From Clostridia bacterium (GTDB taxonomy: Bacteria; Bacillota; Clostridia; Oscillospirales; Acutalibacteraceae): a stretch of DNA of 64,000 bases. The notes beneath the pieces were generated by a model. It had not been told where the DNA came from and made no database searches. It saw only the letters and a program-made list of their open reading frames with translations. Of this stretch, positions 12,766 through 21,565 are shown one piece after another. The stretch is from NCBI GenBank assembly GCA_017461625.1, contig JAFTXJ010000015.1, forward strand, positions 62,001 through 126,000, given 5' to 3'. The translations under genes were made by a program, and so were the position numbers. How positions within the stretch are numbered: the first letter of the stretch is position 1; each line of letters starts with the position of its first letter.

Positions 12766-13377
12766 TTATAATTCAGCAAATGCCTTTAAAAGTGCAAGGC
12801 CTTTTTCGCCGCTTTTTTCAGGGTGGAACTGTGCACCGTAAACATTGTTGTTTTTAACAACTGCAGGCACGCTCACATCGTATTCGGCGTCAGCGATTAC
12901 ACTTTCACAACAATTCTTTCCATAGAAAGAATGAACAAAATACATATAATCGCCCTGCTCAATGTATTTAAAAATGGGGTCGTCGGTGGCTTTGATATTG
13001 AGCTTATTCCAACCCATGTGAGGGATTTTGAGGTCTTTGTCAACATCACCCTCAAATGGACAGATTTCACCTTTGATAAAACCGAGACCCTCGTATTCAC
13101 CGTATTCATAGCTTTTTTCAAAAAGCATCTGCATACCAAGGCAGATACCAAAAATGTATTTGCCTTCTTTGGCACATTCCTGAAGAAGGTCAAAAAGACC
13201 TGAATCATGAAGCTTTTTAACAGCATCACCGAATGCACCGACACCGGGAAGAATTATTTTATCGGCTGAACGGATTTCATCGGCATCGCCTGTGATTTTG
13301 CAATCAAGACCGAGAAAAGTCAATGAACTCTTTAAAGAAAAGAGATTTCCGCAACCGTAGTCAACTATTGCTATCAT
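12766..13377 (-). CDS. hisH: Imidazole glycerol phosphate synthase, glutaminase subunit
   Basis: 203 residues, class I glutamine amidotransferase. The nucleophile Cys is in FGICLGMQ, the His-Glu pair in GAQFHPEKSG near the C-terminus, and the oxyanion loop is PGVGAFGDA. It supplies ammonia to HisF. Its ATG shares one base with the hisB stop. Confidence 0.97.
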   Translation of the reverse strand: MIAIVDYGCGNLFSLKSSLTFLGLDCKITGDADEIRSADKIILPGVGAFGDAVKKLHDSGLFDLLQECAKEGKYIFGICLGMQMLFEKSYEYGEYEGLGFIKGEICPFEGDVDKDLKIPHMGWNKLNIKATDDPIFKYIEQGDYMYFVHSFYGKNCCESVIADAEYDVSVPAVVKNNNVYGAQFHPEKSGEKGLALLKAFAEL

Positions 13378-13964
13378 TATAAAACTCCTTTACTGGAGGG
13401 AATTTCACCGCCGAGAGACGGGTCAATACTGACGGCAGTTTTCATTGTGCGAGCAAATGATTTGAAGACACCCTCAATAATGTGGTGAGTGTTTTTTCCG
13501 TCAAGCAATTTAATGTGAAGAGTAACATTACAGTTTCTCACAAATGCCCAGAAAAACTCTTCAACAAGCTCGGTGTCCATCTCCCCTACTTTCTGGCAGG
13601 GCATTTGGGCATCGAAATTGAGATAAGCTCTGCCGCTGATGTCAACGGCAGTGAGAACAAGGGTCTCATCCATCGGGAGAATCATACTGCCATAACGAGT
13701 GATTCCTCGCTTATCGCCAAGAGCCTCGCTGATTGCCTGACCGAGAACAATTCCCACATCCTCAACAGTATGATGAAAATCAACCTCTGTATCACCTTTG
13801 CAGGTTACATCAAGGTCAAATCTTGAATGCTTTGCAAAAAGCTCAAGCATATGATTTAAGAAACCGCAATCGGTGTTTATATTGCATTTGCCTGTTCCGT
13901 CAAGGTCAAGACGAAGAGAAATATCGGTTTCTCTTGTTTTGCGGTCAATTTTTGAAACTCTCAT
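13377..13964 (-). CDS. hisB: Imidazoleglycerol-phosphate dehydratase
   Basis: 195 residues, monofunctional form without a histidinol phosphatase domain. Metal-binding motifs are seen as FLNHMLELFAKHSRFD and DFHHTVEDVGI, then HIKLLDGKNTHHIIEGVFK. Converts IGP to imidazole acetol phosphate. Confidence 0.97.
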   Translation of the reverse strand: MRVSKIDRKTRETDISLRLDLDGTGKCNINTDCGFLNHMLELFAKHSRFDLDVTCKGDTEVDFHHTVEDVGIVLGQAISEALGDKRGITRYGSMILPMDETLVLTAVDISGRAYLNFDAQMPCQKVGEMDTELVEEFFWAFVRNCNVTLHIKLLDGKNTHHIIEGVFKSFARTMKTAVSIDPSLGGEIPSSKGVL

Positions 13965-13965
13965 A

Positions 13966-15030
13966 TTAAAACTCCTTGGCTATCAATGAAACGGCAGAAA
14001 CAAATTCTTCCATCTGCCAATCATCACCAACGGTGATTCTCACATATTCACTGATTCGCGGTTTGTTGAAATAACGAATTAAGATACCCTTTTCTTTAAG
14101 TTTTAAATAAAGCTGTTCTGCAGGGATTTTATTATGCTTTGCAAAAATAAAGTTTGACTGAGAATCAAGACATTCAAAGCCGCAATCTTTAAGCATAAGC
14201 TTTGTTTTTTCACGGATTGCAACGGTTTTACGGTTGCATTCACGGTAGTAATCATCATCAGCTATTGCGGCTGCACCTGCAGTTACACCGAGAGTGTTTA
14301 TATTATAGGGATTGAAAGAATACTTGATTTTTTCAAGGTCTTCAATAATCTCTTCACTTGCCAGAGCAAAGCCTAAACGCAAGCCTGCCAATGAACGGCT
14401 TTTGGAAAAGGTTTGTGTTACGATGAGATTTTTATATTTTTTGAGAAGACCTACGCAGGTTTCAGTGCAGAAATCAACATAAGCTTCGTCAATAATCACG
14501 ATGTTATCAGGGTTTGATGCTACAATTTTTTCAATCTCATCAACCGTCAGCACAAGACCTGTAGGAGCATTGGGATTTGCGATGATAATGTTTTTGTTGA
14601 TGCCGATATAATCGTTCACATCAATTGTGAAATCGTCTTTCAGAGGCTTCTGAATGAGATTTGCTTTAAATAAATCGCAATAAACGGGATAAAAGCTGTA
14701 TGTAATATCGGGGCAACAAAGCTCACCACCGTTACCGCAAAAAGCCATAATCGAAAAAGCTATAACATCATCTGAGCCGTTGCCACAGAAAACATTTTCA
14801 CGCTTTAAGCCGAAATGTTCTGCTATTGCATCTTTAAGAGCCTTGAGTTCAGGGTCAGAATATAATTTTAAATTGTCTATCACTTCACCGCTTAAAACCT
14901 CTTTTACCTTTGGTGAGGGCGGATAGGGTGATTCATTGGTGTTGAGCTTAATATATTTTTTATCATTAAGCTGTTCACCGGGAGTATATGGAACAAGAGA
15001 ATCATAGCATTCTCTTAAAAATCTGCTCAT
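13966..15030 (-). CDS. hisC: Histidinol-phosphate aminotransferase
   Basis: 354 residues, fold type I PLP enzyme. NTNESPYPPSP lies near the N-terminus, NPNAPTG and DEAYVDF in the middle. The Schiff-base Lys is in TQTFSKSRSLAGLRLGFALA, and an Arg for the substrate carboxylate is in YVRITVG. It makes histidinol phosphate. It overlaps hisD by four bases. Confidence 0.97.
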   Translation of the reverse strand: MSRFLRECYDSLVPYTPGEQLNDKKYIKLNTNESPYPPSPKVKEVLSGEVIDNLKLYSDPELKALKDAIAEHFGLKRENVFCGNGSDDVIAFSIMAFCGNGGELCCPDITYSFYPVYCDLFKANLIQKPLKDDFTIDVNDYIGINKNIIIANPNAPTGLVLTVDEIEKIVASNPDNIVIIDEAYVDFCTETCVGLLKKYKNLIVTQTFSKSRSLAGLRLGFALASEEIIEDLEKIKYSFNPYNINTLGVTAGAAAIADDDYYRECNRKTVAIREKTKLMLKDCGFECLDSQSNFIFAKHNKIPAEQLYLKLKEKGILIRYFNKPRISEYVRITVGDDWQMEEFVSAVSLIAKEF

Positions 15031-16310
15031 TGCAATTTTTCCTTTCTTTTGCTGACTGCTCTACCGTGAGCCTGAAGGCCTTCTTTTTCAGCAAAGCGAA
15101 CAACATCGTCAGCAACATCAACCAACGCTTCGGCTGAATAATAAATAAATGATGATTTCTTTATAAAATCGTCAACGCTCAAAGGTGAGCTAAAACGTGC
15201 TGTGCCTGAAGTGGGCAATGTATGGTTAGGTCCTGCAAGGTAGTCGCCCAATGATTCGGGAACATTCTTACCAAGGAAAATTGAGCCTGCGTGCTTAATT
15301 GAATTGAGAAGCAGGAAAGGCTCGTCAACGCAAACTTCAAGATGCTCGGGAGCAATCATATTGCTGATTTCAACAGCCTGCTGTAAGCTGTCAACGATAA
15401 TAATTTTGCCGTTTGTATCGATTGATGCTCTTGCGATTTCTGCTCTGGGGAGCTCAGGAATCTGCTTTTCAAGCTCGGCACTTACTTTGTTTGCAAGGTC
15501 TTCGCTGTCAGTAATAAGTACTGCAGAAGCAAGTTTGTCGTGTTCAGCCTGAGAGAGCAGATCTGCCGCAACCAGCTCGGGGTCGCAGTTACCCTGAGCT
15601 ATGACCAGAATCTCACTGGGACCTGCGATCATATCAATGTCTACAATACCGTAAAGCATTCTTTTAGCAGTGGCAACAAAAACATTACCGGGGCCTACGA
15701 CTTTATCTACCTTAGGAACACTTTCAGTTCCGTAAGCAAGAGCAGCAACAGCCTGAGCACCGCCTGTTTTGAAAATTCTGTCAACACCTGCAATTTTAGC
15801 AGCAGCAAGAATGGGAGCAGGAACATTTCCGTCTTTATCAGGTGGAGTTACCATAACAATTTCTTCAACGCCTGCGATTTTGGCAGGAACAGCGTTCATA
15901 AGCACTGATGACGGATACCTCGCAGTGCCGCCGGGAACATAAAGACCAACCTTGTCAATAGGGGTAATCTTCTGACCGAGGATAACACCGTCTTTATCGT
16001 TGATGATAAAGTTGTTTCTTACCTGATGTGAGTGGAAGTGATGGATATTGTCCCTTGCTTTTTTAAGGGTTTCAATATAATCCTTATCTTCGCTTTCAAA
16101 TGCGGCATCAATTTCTTCCTTGGTTACTTCAAGGGCTGTGATGCTTGCACCGTCAAACTTTGCTCCGTATTCAATAAGGGCCTTGTCGCCGTTTTCTTTA
16201 ACATTTTCTATAATATCCGAAACAATATCTTCAACTCCGCTTTTGGTTTTGATGTCACGGGTGAGAATATCTTCGGGCTTTGCATTAGCCGCAGAAATAA
16301 TTTTAATCAT
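15027..16310 (-). CDS. hisD: Histidinol dehydrogenase
   Basis: 427 residues. The family pattern is intact: VPGGTARYPSSVLM, GGAQAVAALAYGTESVP, DMIAGPSEILV, LLSQAEHD and APEHLEV, then GPNHTLPTSGTARF. It performs the final two NAD-dependent oxidations to histidine. A separate histidinol-phosphate phosphatase is needed upstream of this step and is not seen in the operon. Confidence 0.97.
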   Translation of the reverse strand: MIKIISAANAKPEDILTRDIKTKSGVEDIVSDIIENVKENGDKALIEYGAKFDGASITALEVTKEEIDAAFESEDKDYIETLKKARDNIHHFHSHQVRNNFIINDKDGVILGQKITPIDKVGLYVPGGTARYPSSVLMNAVPAKIAGVEEIVMVTPPDKDGNVPAPILAAAKIAGVDRIFKTGGAQAVAALAYGTESVPKVDKVVGPGNVFVATAKRMLYGIVDIDMIAGPSEILVIAQGNCDPELVAADLLSQAEHDKLASAVLITDSEDLANKVSAELEKQIPELPRAEIARASIDTNGKIIIVDSLQQAVEISNMIAPEHLEVCVDEPFLLLNSIKHAGSIFLGKNVPESLGDYLAGPNHTLPTSGTARFSSPLSVDDFIKKSSFIYYSAEALVDVADDVVRFAEKEGLQAHGRAVSKRKEKLQ

Positions 16311-16942
16311 ATTTTGCCCTCCTTAATAAGCTGTTCACGAAGCTTCTGAGTGATGTCGTTAATCACATCACCTTTAAAGCGATAGGAAGATTTATTTGCT
16401 ATAAGTCTTGCACTGATGGGAAGAAACTTTTCATAAACCCTCAGGTTATTTTCTTTAAGAGTTGTGCCTGTTTCAACAATATCAACAATAACATCTGAAA
16501 GACCTAAAAGTGGAGCAATTTCAATTGAACCGTTGAGCTTTATGATGTCAATTTCACGGTTAAAGGATGAATAATATCTCTTGGCAATATTAGGAAATTT
16601 GGTGGCTACTCTTATAGGTCGGTTGTGGTCTTCAACATAATCATTTTTCGCGGCAACACACATATGGCACACACCAAGGCGAAGGTCGAGAAGCTCATAT
16701 AAATCAAAATCGCCTTCATCAAGGATGTCTTTACCAACAATACCGATATCTGCCGCACCCCTTGCAACATAAATTGCAACATCTGACGGCTTAACAAGAA
16801 GATAACGGACATTATTTTCTTCACTTTCAAAAACAAGCTTACGGTTGTCGGCATAAATCTCGCTGCAATCATAGCCGATTGAAGCAAGGCGTTCATAAAC
16901 CTTATCGCCGAGTCTGCCTTTAGGTAAAGCTATATTGAGCAT
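16307..16942 (-). CDS. hisG: ATP phosphoribosyltransferase, short form
   Basis: 211 residues, the short HisG_S type that lacks the C-terminal regulatory domain and needs HisZ. Motifs seen are IALPKGRLGDKVYE, GAADIGIVGKDIL and DVIVDIVETGTTLKENNL, the PRPP-binding loop. It commits ATP and PRPP to histidine synthesis. It overlaps hisD by four bases and hisZ by one. Confidence 0.97.
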   Translation of the reverse strand: MLNIALPKGRLGDKVYERLASIGYDCSEIYADNRKLVFESEENNVRYLLVKPSDVAIYVARGAADIGIVGKDILDEGDFDLYELLDLRLGVCHMCVAAKNDYVEDHNRPIRVATKFPNIAKRYYSSFNREIDIIKLNGSIEIAPLLGLSDVIVDIVETGTTLKENNLRVYEKFLPISARLIANKSSYRFKGDVINDITQKLREQLIKEGKI

Positions 16943-18051
16943 TATTTAACCTCCTTACCGTCAAAAGCCATGGTTTTACCTGCTTTGAAATTTTCGGGAA
17001 TTTCTTTTTCAACTCTGACGGAATAGCCCTGTGAAATGAAATCTTCAACAGCTTTCATAAGAGTTATGTCAGAATGTTCGCTTTTATTGAGAATGAGAAT
17101 ATCACAGTCTGTTTCACTTTCAACAGGATAATGCAGATTGAGGTTATCAAGATAAACTGCAAAACCGACTGCACCGATGCCCTTGCGGATTTTAGAAGCG
17201 AGGTTGTCATAACGACCGCCTGCAAGCACAGGTGTGGGTGAAGCTTTTACATAGCCTGAAAAAATAATTCCGTTATAATATGATGACGGATTAACAACAG
17301 ACAAATCAAGCTGAACCTTATTACCGAGAGAAACAGAACAAAGGGTGTTATAAACTTCTTCAAGCTCGTCACAGGCTTTGTCGGTGGCTTCGTTCATTGA
17401 AATATAACGAAGACCCTGCAAAACCTCATCAAACTTACCGTTAAGGGATGTGAGAGCCGTGAAATATTCAACATATTTTTCTTCAATTGAATACTCATCG
17501 CAAACTGCCTTAAGGTCGTGAGCATTTTTGTTACGCTGGCAGAAAATTATCTGCTCTTTAGCAGTAGCAGGAAGCTTCATTTCATCAAGAACAGCACTGA
17601 TAAATGCCATATGTGAAAGGCAGAGAACACAGTCGGAGTCAATCTTCTGAAGGCTTTTGAGTGCTAGGGTCACAATTTCACCGATTGAATAAGAATCAAT
17701 ATTACCCATAAGCTCAACGCCTGACTGCTTGATTTCTTTATAATCATTAGTTTCCTGGGAAATTCGGTAAACATTTTCGTTATAATAAGTTTTGGTGCAG
17801 GTGTTTTTATCAATTCGTGCATTCTTAACGATGGAAAGAGTTATATCGGGCTTCAAAGCCATAAGACGACCGTCGGAATTGTTAAAGGCAATAACGCCCT
17901 CACCTGAAAGGAAATCACGGTTGTCACTGTAAAAGCTGTATTCTTCAAACTTTGCCATACAGAATTTACGATATCCATATTGCTCATATAACTTTGAAAG
18001 CTCAAAAATGAGCCTGTCTTCAGTTGGCATTGAGCCGAAAAAATCAAACAT
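16942..18051 (-). CDS. hisZ: ATP phosphoribosyltransferase regulatory subunit HisZ
   Basis: 369 residues, a class II histidyl-tRNA-synthetase-like protein without anticodon domain. Seen are MALKPDITLSIVK, YNENVYR, an ELMG of motif type and LAGGRYDNLASKI. It forms an octamer with HisG and gives feedback control. It is the first gene of the operon, with TGGAGGATTC before the ATG. Confidence 0.95.
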   Translation of the reverse strand: MFDFFGSMPTEDRLIFELSKLYEQYGYRKFCMAKFEEYSFYSDNRDFLSGEGVIAFNNSDGRLMALKPDITLSIVKNARIDKNTCTKTYYNENVYRISQETNDYKEIKQSGVELMGNIDSYSIGEIVTLALKSLQKIDSDCVLCLSHMAFISAVLDEMKLPATAKEQIIFCQRNKNAHDLKAVCDEYSIEEKYVEYFTALTSLNGKFDEVLQGLRYISMNEATDKACDELEEVYNTLCSVSLGNKVQLDLSVVNPSSYYNGIIFSGYVKASPTPVLAGGRYDNLASKIRKGIGAVGFAVYLDNLNLHYPVESETDCDILILNKSEHSDITLMKAVEDFISQGYSVRVEKEIPENFKAGKTMAFDGKEVK

Positions 18052-18092
18052 TTTAAGAATCCTCCACCCTAACTTTGGGATTTTACGGTGAT

Positions 18093-18121
18093 ATTATATA
18101 TCACTTTCACACTTTAGTCAA
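18093..18121 (-). promoter_or_regulatory. his operon promoter
   Basis: Minus-strand TTGACT (18116-18121), 17-base spacer, TATAAT (18093-18098). The leader to hisZ is only about 35 bases, with no T-box or attenuator. I see nothing else recognisable in 18122-18320. Confidence 0.85.
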
Positions 18122-18321
18122 TTAACATATTACCATAATAAAATCGATTGCAAACATAATTTCTGTATATTATACCAAAAAAGAGCTCAAATGTAAACGA
18201 AAAAGCACAGAAAAATAGTTGATTTTTTATAATATAATGATTAGGGAATTGTTTAAATTGACGGAAGTGACACTTAGCAATTCGTAATTATGTTTATTAC
18301 TGCACATTGTAGTTTTTGCAC

Positions 18322-18448
18322 AACAAAAAAACCGACAGATTTTAAATCCATCGGCTATCTTAATTTGACTTTCTACCCTCTTTAAAATCCTTTCGGACAA
18401 TGCTTCTTCAGCTTATAAAGCGTGTGTGATAGAAGTCAGAATCAAGAT
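18322..18448 (-). ncRNA. Candidate orphan small RNA
   Basis: A consensus minus-strand promoter (18455-18483) and an intrinsic terminator (hairpin 18332-18354 then TTTTTTT) bracket ~125 bases with no start codon behind a ribosome-binding site. The body can form an 11-pair helix, TGACTT+CTATC with GGTAG+A+AAGTCA. It encloses GCTT/AAGC and a GAAA-capped TCC/GGA hairpin. I do not recognise the family. It points toward the his operon but has its own terminator 270 bases before hisZ. Confidence 0.6.
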
Positions 18449-18454
18449 GCTGAT

Positions 18455-18483
18455 ATTATATTACGATTTCAATTTGATGTCAA
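18455..18483 (-). promoter_or_regulatory. Promoter of the candidate small RNA
   Basis: TTGACA (18478-18483), exactly 17 bases, TATAAT (18455-18460), read on the minus strand. Full consensus match. Confidence 0.85.
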
Positions 18484-18511
18484 TATGAATTCTTTAGTTT
18501 TCGATTCGAAA

Positions 18512-18530
18512 TGATATTATAATGATATCA
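18512..18530. promoter_or_regulatory. Operator-like palindrome before the RHH gene
   Basis: TGATATTATAATGATATCA: inverted TGATAT/ATATCA with seven bases between, overlapping a TATAAT -10 box. Suggests autoregulation by the RHH protein. Confidence 0.5.
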
Positions 18531-18549
18531 AATTCAGGAGGCTTTTTCT

Positions 18550-18723
18550 ATGGCAGGCAACTATTATCCTCCCTTTTCATTAAGGGTTTCAGAAGATTTA
18601 CTTGATAAAATCAAATATATTGCAGAGAATAACAAGCGTTCTGCCAATAAAGAAATTGAATTTGCTTTGGAGCAATATGTTAAAAAGTTTGAAACTGAAA
18701 ACGGAAAAATAAACATTGAATGA
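18550..18723 (+). CDS. Arc-type ribbon-helix-helix protein
   Basis: 57 residues, ATG 18550 behind CAGGAGG. The order PPFSLRVSEDLLDKIKYIA, NNKRSANKEIEFALEQYV is the classic Arc/MetJ plan: a strand with alternating residues, helix A, a turn with SANKEI, helix B. It probably binds the palindrome 20 bases upstream. Monocistronic, closed by a terminator. Confidence 0.8.
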   Translation: MAGNYYPPFSLRVSEDLLDKIKYIAENNKRSANKEIEFALEQYVKKFETENGKINIE

Positions 18724-18726
18724 TAA

Positions 18727-18757
18727 AAGTTCTCGCTTGATGCGGGAACTTTTTAGT
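18727..18757 (+). terminator. Terminator after the Arc-like gene
   Basis: Hairpin AAGTTCTCGC / GCGGGAACTT with loop TTGAT, then TTTTAGTTTTT. Confidence 0.85.
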
Positions 18758-18762
18758 TTTTA

Positions 18763-18791
18763 TTGAAATATCTGAAATAAAGGCATATAAT
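18763..18791 (+). promoter_or_regulatory. Aminopeptidase promoter
   Basis: TTGAAA (18763-18768), 17-base spacer, TATAAT (18786-18791), 24 bases before the ATG. Confidence 0.8.
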
Positions 18792-18814
18792 ATTGGTGAA
18801 TTGGAGGAATTACT

Positions 18815-20038
18815 ATGAAAAAGACACGACTTAAAAAATATGCATCACTTATAGCAAATGTAGGTGCAAGGGTTCAAAAAGGTCAGGAGGTTATGATTTT
18901 TGCAGAGCTTGACCAGCCTGAATTTGTAAAAATGGTGGTTGATGAATGCTATAAAGCAGGGGCAAAAAGAGTTGACGTTGAATGGAGCTATCAGCCGCTT
19001 ACAAAGCTTCACGTAAGGCACCGTTCACTTAAAACTCTCGGCACAGTGCTTGATTGGGAAGTTGAAAAACTCAAGCGAAGAGTTGAGGTTTTGCCGGTTA
19101 TGATTTATCTTCTTTCAGAGGACCCTGACGGACTTAACGGAATAAATCAGAAAAAATATTCAAAATCTTCTCAGGAGCGTTACAAGGTTATCAAACCTTT
19201 CAGAGATAAAATGGAAAACAAATACCAATGGTGCATTGCTGCTGTTCCCGGTGTTGCGTGGGCTAAAAAGGTGTTCCCTGACTGCAGAAAAAATGAAGCT
19301 GTTGAAAAGCTGTGGGAGGCTATTCTTCTCACCTCACGTTGCGGTGATGACCCTGTTGAGCAATGGAATCAGCATAACGCTGACCTTAAAAGCAGATGTG
19401 ATTATCTGAACTCACTCAACATTGAATCTCTTCACTATTCTTCATCAAACGGAACAGATTTTACCGTTGGGCTTATTGAAGGCTCACAGTTCCTCGGCGG
19501 CGGTGAATACACCCTTTCGGGCAACTACTACAACCCCAACATCCCCAGTGAAGAGGTGTTTATTTCACCCAAAAGAGGAGAAGCTGAAGGTGTGGTTTAT
19601 TCCACAATGCCTCTCTCCTACCGTGGCGAGCTGATTGAGAATTTTTATATAAAATTTGAAAACGGCAAAGCTGTTGAAGCAAAGGCAGAGAAAAACGAAG
19701 AGCTTCTCAACGAGCTTATCAGTATGGACGAGGGTTCAGCATATCTTGGTGAATGTGCTCTTGTGCCTTATGATTCACCAATCAGAAACAGCGGCATTCT
19801 TTTTTACAACACTCTCTTTGATGAGAATGCCGCATGCCATCTGGCTCTTGGTGAGGGATTTTCTTCAAACATTGTGGGCAACGAAGAAATGACACTTGAA
19901 GAATGCAGAGAAAAAGGTATTAACAAATCAATCGTTCACGAGGACTTTATGATAGGCTCCGCTGACCTGGACATCACCGCAAAAACACGTGACGGCAAAA
20001 CCGTTCAGATTTTTAAAGACGGAAACTGGGCATTCTGA
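18815..20038 (+). CDS. M29 family aminopeptidase (AmpS/PepS type)
   Basis: 407 residues, ATG 18815 behind TTGGAGGAA. It has the M29 dinuclear metal site. Glutamates lie in NIPSEEVF and in LGECALVPYDSPI, His and Glu in CHLALGEGF, and His-Glu-Asp in SIVHEDFMIGSADLDI. It removes N-terminal residues from peptides in the cytoplasm. Monocistronic. Confidence 0.93.
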   Translation: MKKTRLKKYASLIANVGARVQKGQEVMIFAELDQPEFVKMVVDECYKAGAKRVDVEWSYQPLTKLHVRHRSLKTLGTVLDWEVEKLKRRVEVLPVMIYLLSEDPDGLNGINQKKYSKSSQERYKVIKPFRDKMENKYQWCIAAVPGVAWAKKVFPDCRKNEAVEKLWEAILLTSRCGDDPVEQWNQHNADLKSRCDYLNSLNIESLHYSSSNGTDFTVGLIEGSQFLGGGEYTLSGNYYNPNIPSEEVFISPKRGEAEGVVYSTMPLSYRGELIENFYIKFENGKAVEAKAEKNEELLNELISMDEGSAYLGECALVPYDSPIRNSGILFYNTLFDENAACHLALGEGFSSNIVGNEEMTLEECREKGINKSIVHEDFMIGSADLDITAKTRDGKTVQIFKDGNWAF

Positions 20039-20057
20039 TACTTTTATACACGACAAA

Positions 20058-20090
20058 CGGGGGCAGGCTTTTTCACCTGCCCCGATATTT
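20058..20090 (+). terminator. Terminator after the aminopeptidase
   Basis: GC-rich hairpin GGGGCAGG / CCTGCCCC with loop CTTTTTCA and a weak ATATTTTA tail. Confidence 0.75.
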
Positions 20091-20183
20091 TAAAAATCTA
20101 TGATTCGTAGACAAAATCTACTATCTATGAGTTGAAAAATCACTCTACTTGTTGCAGAATACAGATATAAAGGAGGTTTGAAC

Positions 20184-21527
20184 ATGGAAAAGAAAACAAT
20201 AGGTACATTTCTTTCTGCATTGAGGAAAGCTAACGGTATGACCCAACAGGAAGTGGCCGACAAGCTGAATGTTTCAAATAAAACCGTCAGCAAATGGGAA
20301 CGTGATGAAGGCTGCCCTGAAATAATGATGTTGCCTGCAATTGCTGAACTATATTCTGTTACCGTTGATGAAATACTGCGTGGTGAAAAAAATGCGAGTA
20401 CAGGCTGTGAAGAATCAAAGCATGCTAAGAAAGAAGAACGGTTGAAATACCTGATAGAAAAAACATCAGTAAGGCTTTCTAACAGTTCTGTAATTTCAAT
20501 TGTATTAGGTGCGGTTGCTCTTATACTGTCATACATAATCAGCGATATTGTTTATAACTATAATGTATTATGGGTCGGCTATATGATTATCCTGCTTTTG
20601 GTCGCAGCATCTGTTACTGTTGCTTTAATTTCATTCAACAACTTCTCTTCAAGTATTAACAACGAAGAAATCGTGGGAACCCTGTCTGTTGAGGATATAA
20701 CCAAAAAGGCAATAAAATACATTTCTGTTGTTTTATTTCTTACAATTGTTACACTGCTGGGGCTTTTTCTTAACATGATTTTAGACGGACCGTCAATGTT
20801 ATTTGTATCATTGCCTGCCACAGCATTAATTGGCGGATTATTGGCATATAAAGCACACTCGGTTTTATATAAAAAATATAAAATCTGTGAGCCTGAACTT
20901 TCACCTGAGCAAAAGCTTTATCGCAAAAAACACATTAAAATAACGTCGGTCATTATTGCAGTTATAATCATTGTGTCGGTTGCTTTTCCCTTTGTTTCAG
21001 TAGCAGTCGAGTCGACTATCCCCTGCGAATTCTGCTTCACTTACGCAGTGGGTTATCAATACCCAGACATAGAAAAAGCAGAAAATGAGTATTACAAGCT
21101 AAAGGACTATGTAACAGACTACCGATGCCTTTATTACCTTATTGATGAAGAATACCGTGAGGATACACAAAAATATGTTTTGTATCTGCAAGAATTGAAT
21201 TACGTTTTTGACGAAGGAAAAAACGGTTTTGAATTAACAGAAACATTGGCTATGACTGCTGAAAAGCAGTTTGAATTTGAGTCACATAAAGAGGCTCGTG
21301 ATTTCAAAAATAAAAACGTATATGGTGAAGACTCTCCTATGGGAGAGCTTCAGAAAAACGTCACCTTTGATGACGAAACCCTCACAGTCAGCTATCAGCT
21401 AAACAGGGATTATATTGGTCAGGCACTTGACATTCTGCCGGTGTTTATTATAATCGGATCATGTGCATGTATTATAACTTTTATTATATCTTTTGTGACA
21501 TATCAAAAAAAGAAAAAGGTTTTATAA
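20184..21527 (+). CDS. HTH regulator fused to a large membrane domain
   Basis: 447 residues from ATG 20184 behind AAAGGAGG. Residues 5-60 form an HTH_3 domain (MTQQEVADKLNVSNKTVSKWE). Hydrophobic segments follow at about residues 95-117, 127-150, 180-215 and 250-272. A ~140-residue acidic, Tyr-rich region starts with a CEFC pair, and a final membrane segment near 405-440 ends in a Lys-rich tail. It probably senses an envelope signal and binds DNA while membrane-bound. No target operon is adjacent. Confidence 0.75.
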   Translation: MEKKTIGTFLSALRKANGMTQQEVADKLNVSNKTVSKWERDEGCPEIMMLPAIAELYSVTVDEILRGEKNASTGCEESKHAKKEERLKYLIEKTSVRLSNSSVISIVLGAVALILSYIISDIVYNYNVLWVGYMIILLLVAASVTVALISFNNFSSSINNEEIVGTLSVEDITKKAIKYISVVLFLTIVTLLGLFLNMILDGPSMLFVSLPATALIGGLLAYKAHSVLYKKYKICEPELSPEQKLYRKKHIKITSVIIAVIIIVSVAFPFVSVAVESTIPCEFCFTYAVGYQYPDIEKAENEYYKLKDYVTDYRCLYYLIDEEYREDTQKYVLYLQELNYVFDEGKNGFELTETLAMTAEKQFEFESHKEARDFKNKNVYGEDSPMGELQKNVTFDDETLTVSYQLNRDYIGQALDILPVFIIIGSCACIITFIISFVTYQKKKKVL

Positions 21528-21539
21528 TACCAAATATTT

Positions 21540-21565
21540 AAGGGGCTGTTTTCACAGCCCCTTTG
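21540..21565. terminator. Bidirectional terminator
   Basis: Hairpin AGGGGCTGT / ACAGCCCCT with loop TTTC between convergent genes. Confidence 0.8.

Noticed and set aside
18052-18450. T-box or histidine attenuator before hisZ
   Set aside because: The his promoter lies between this region and hisZ, and the upstream hairpin unit has its own promoter and terminator; no T-box core was found.
20132-20160. Promoter TTGAAA-17-CAGAAT before the membrane HTH gene
   Set aside because: The -10 box is poor; position is plausible but not strong enough to list as a feature.
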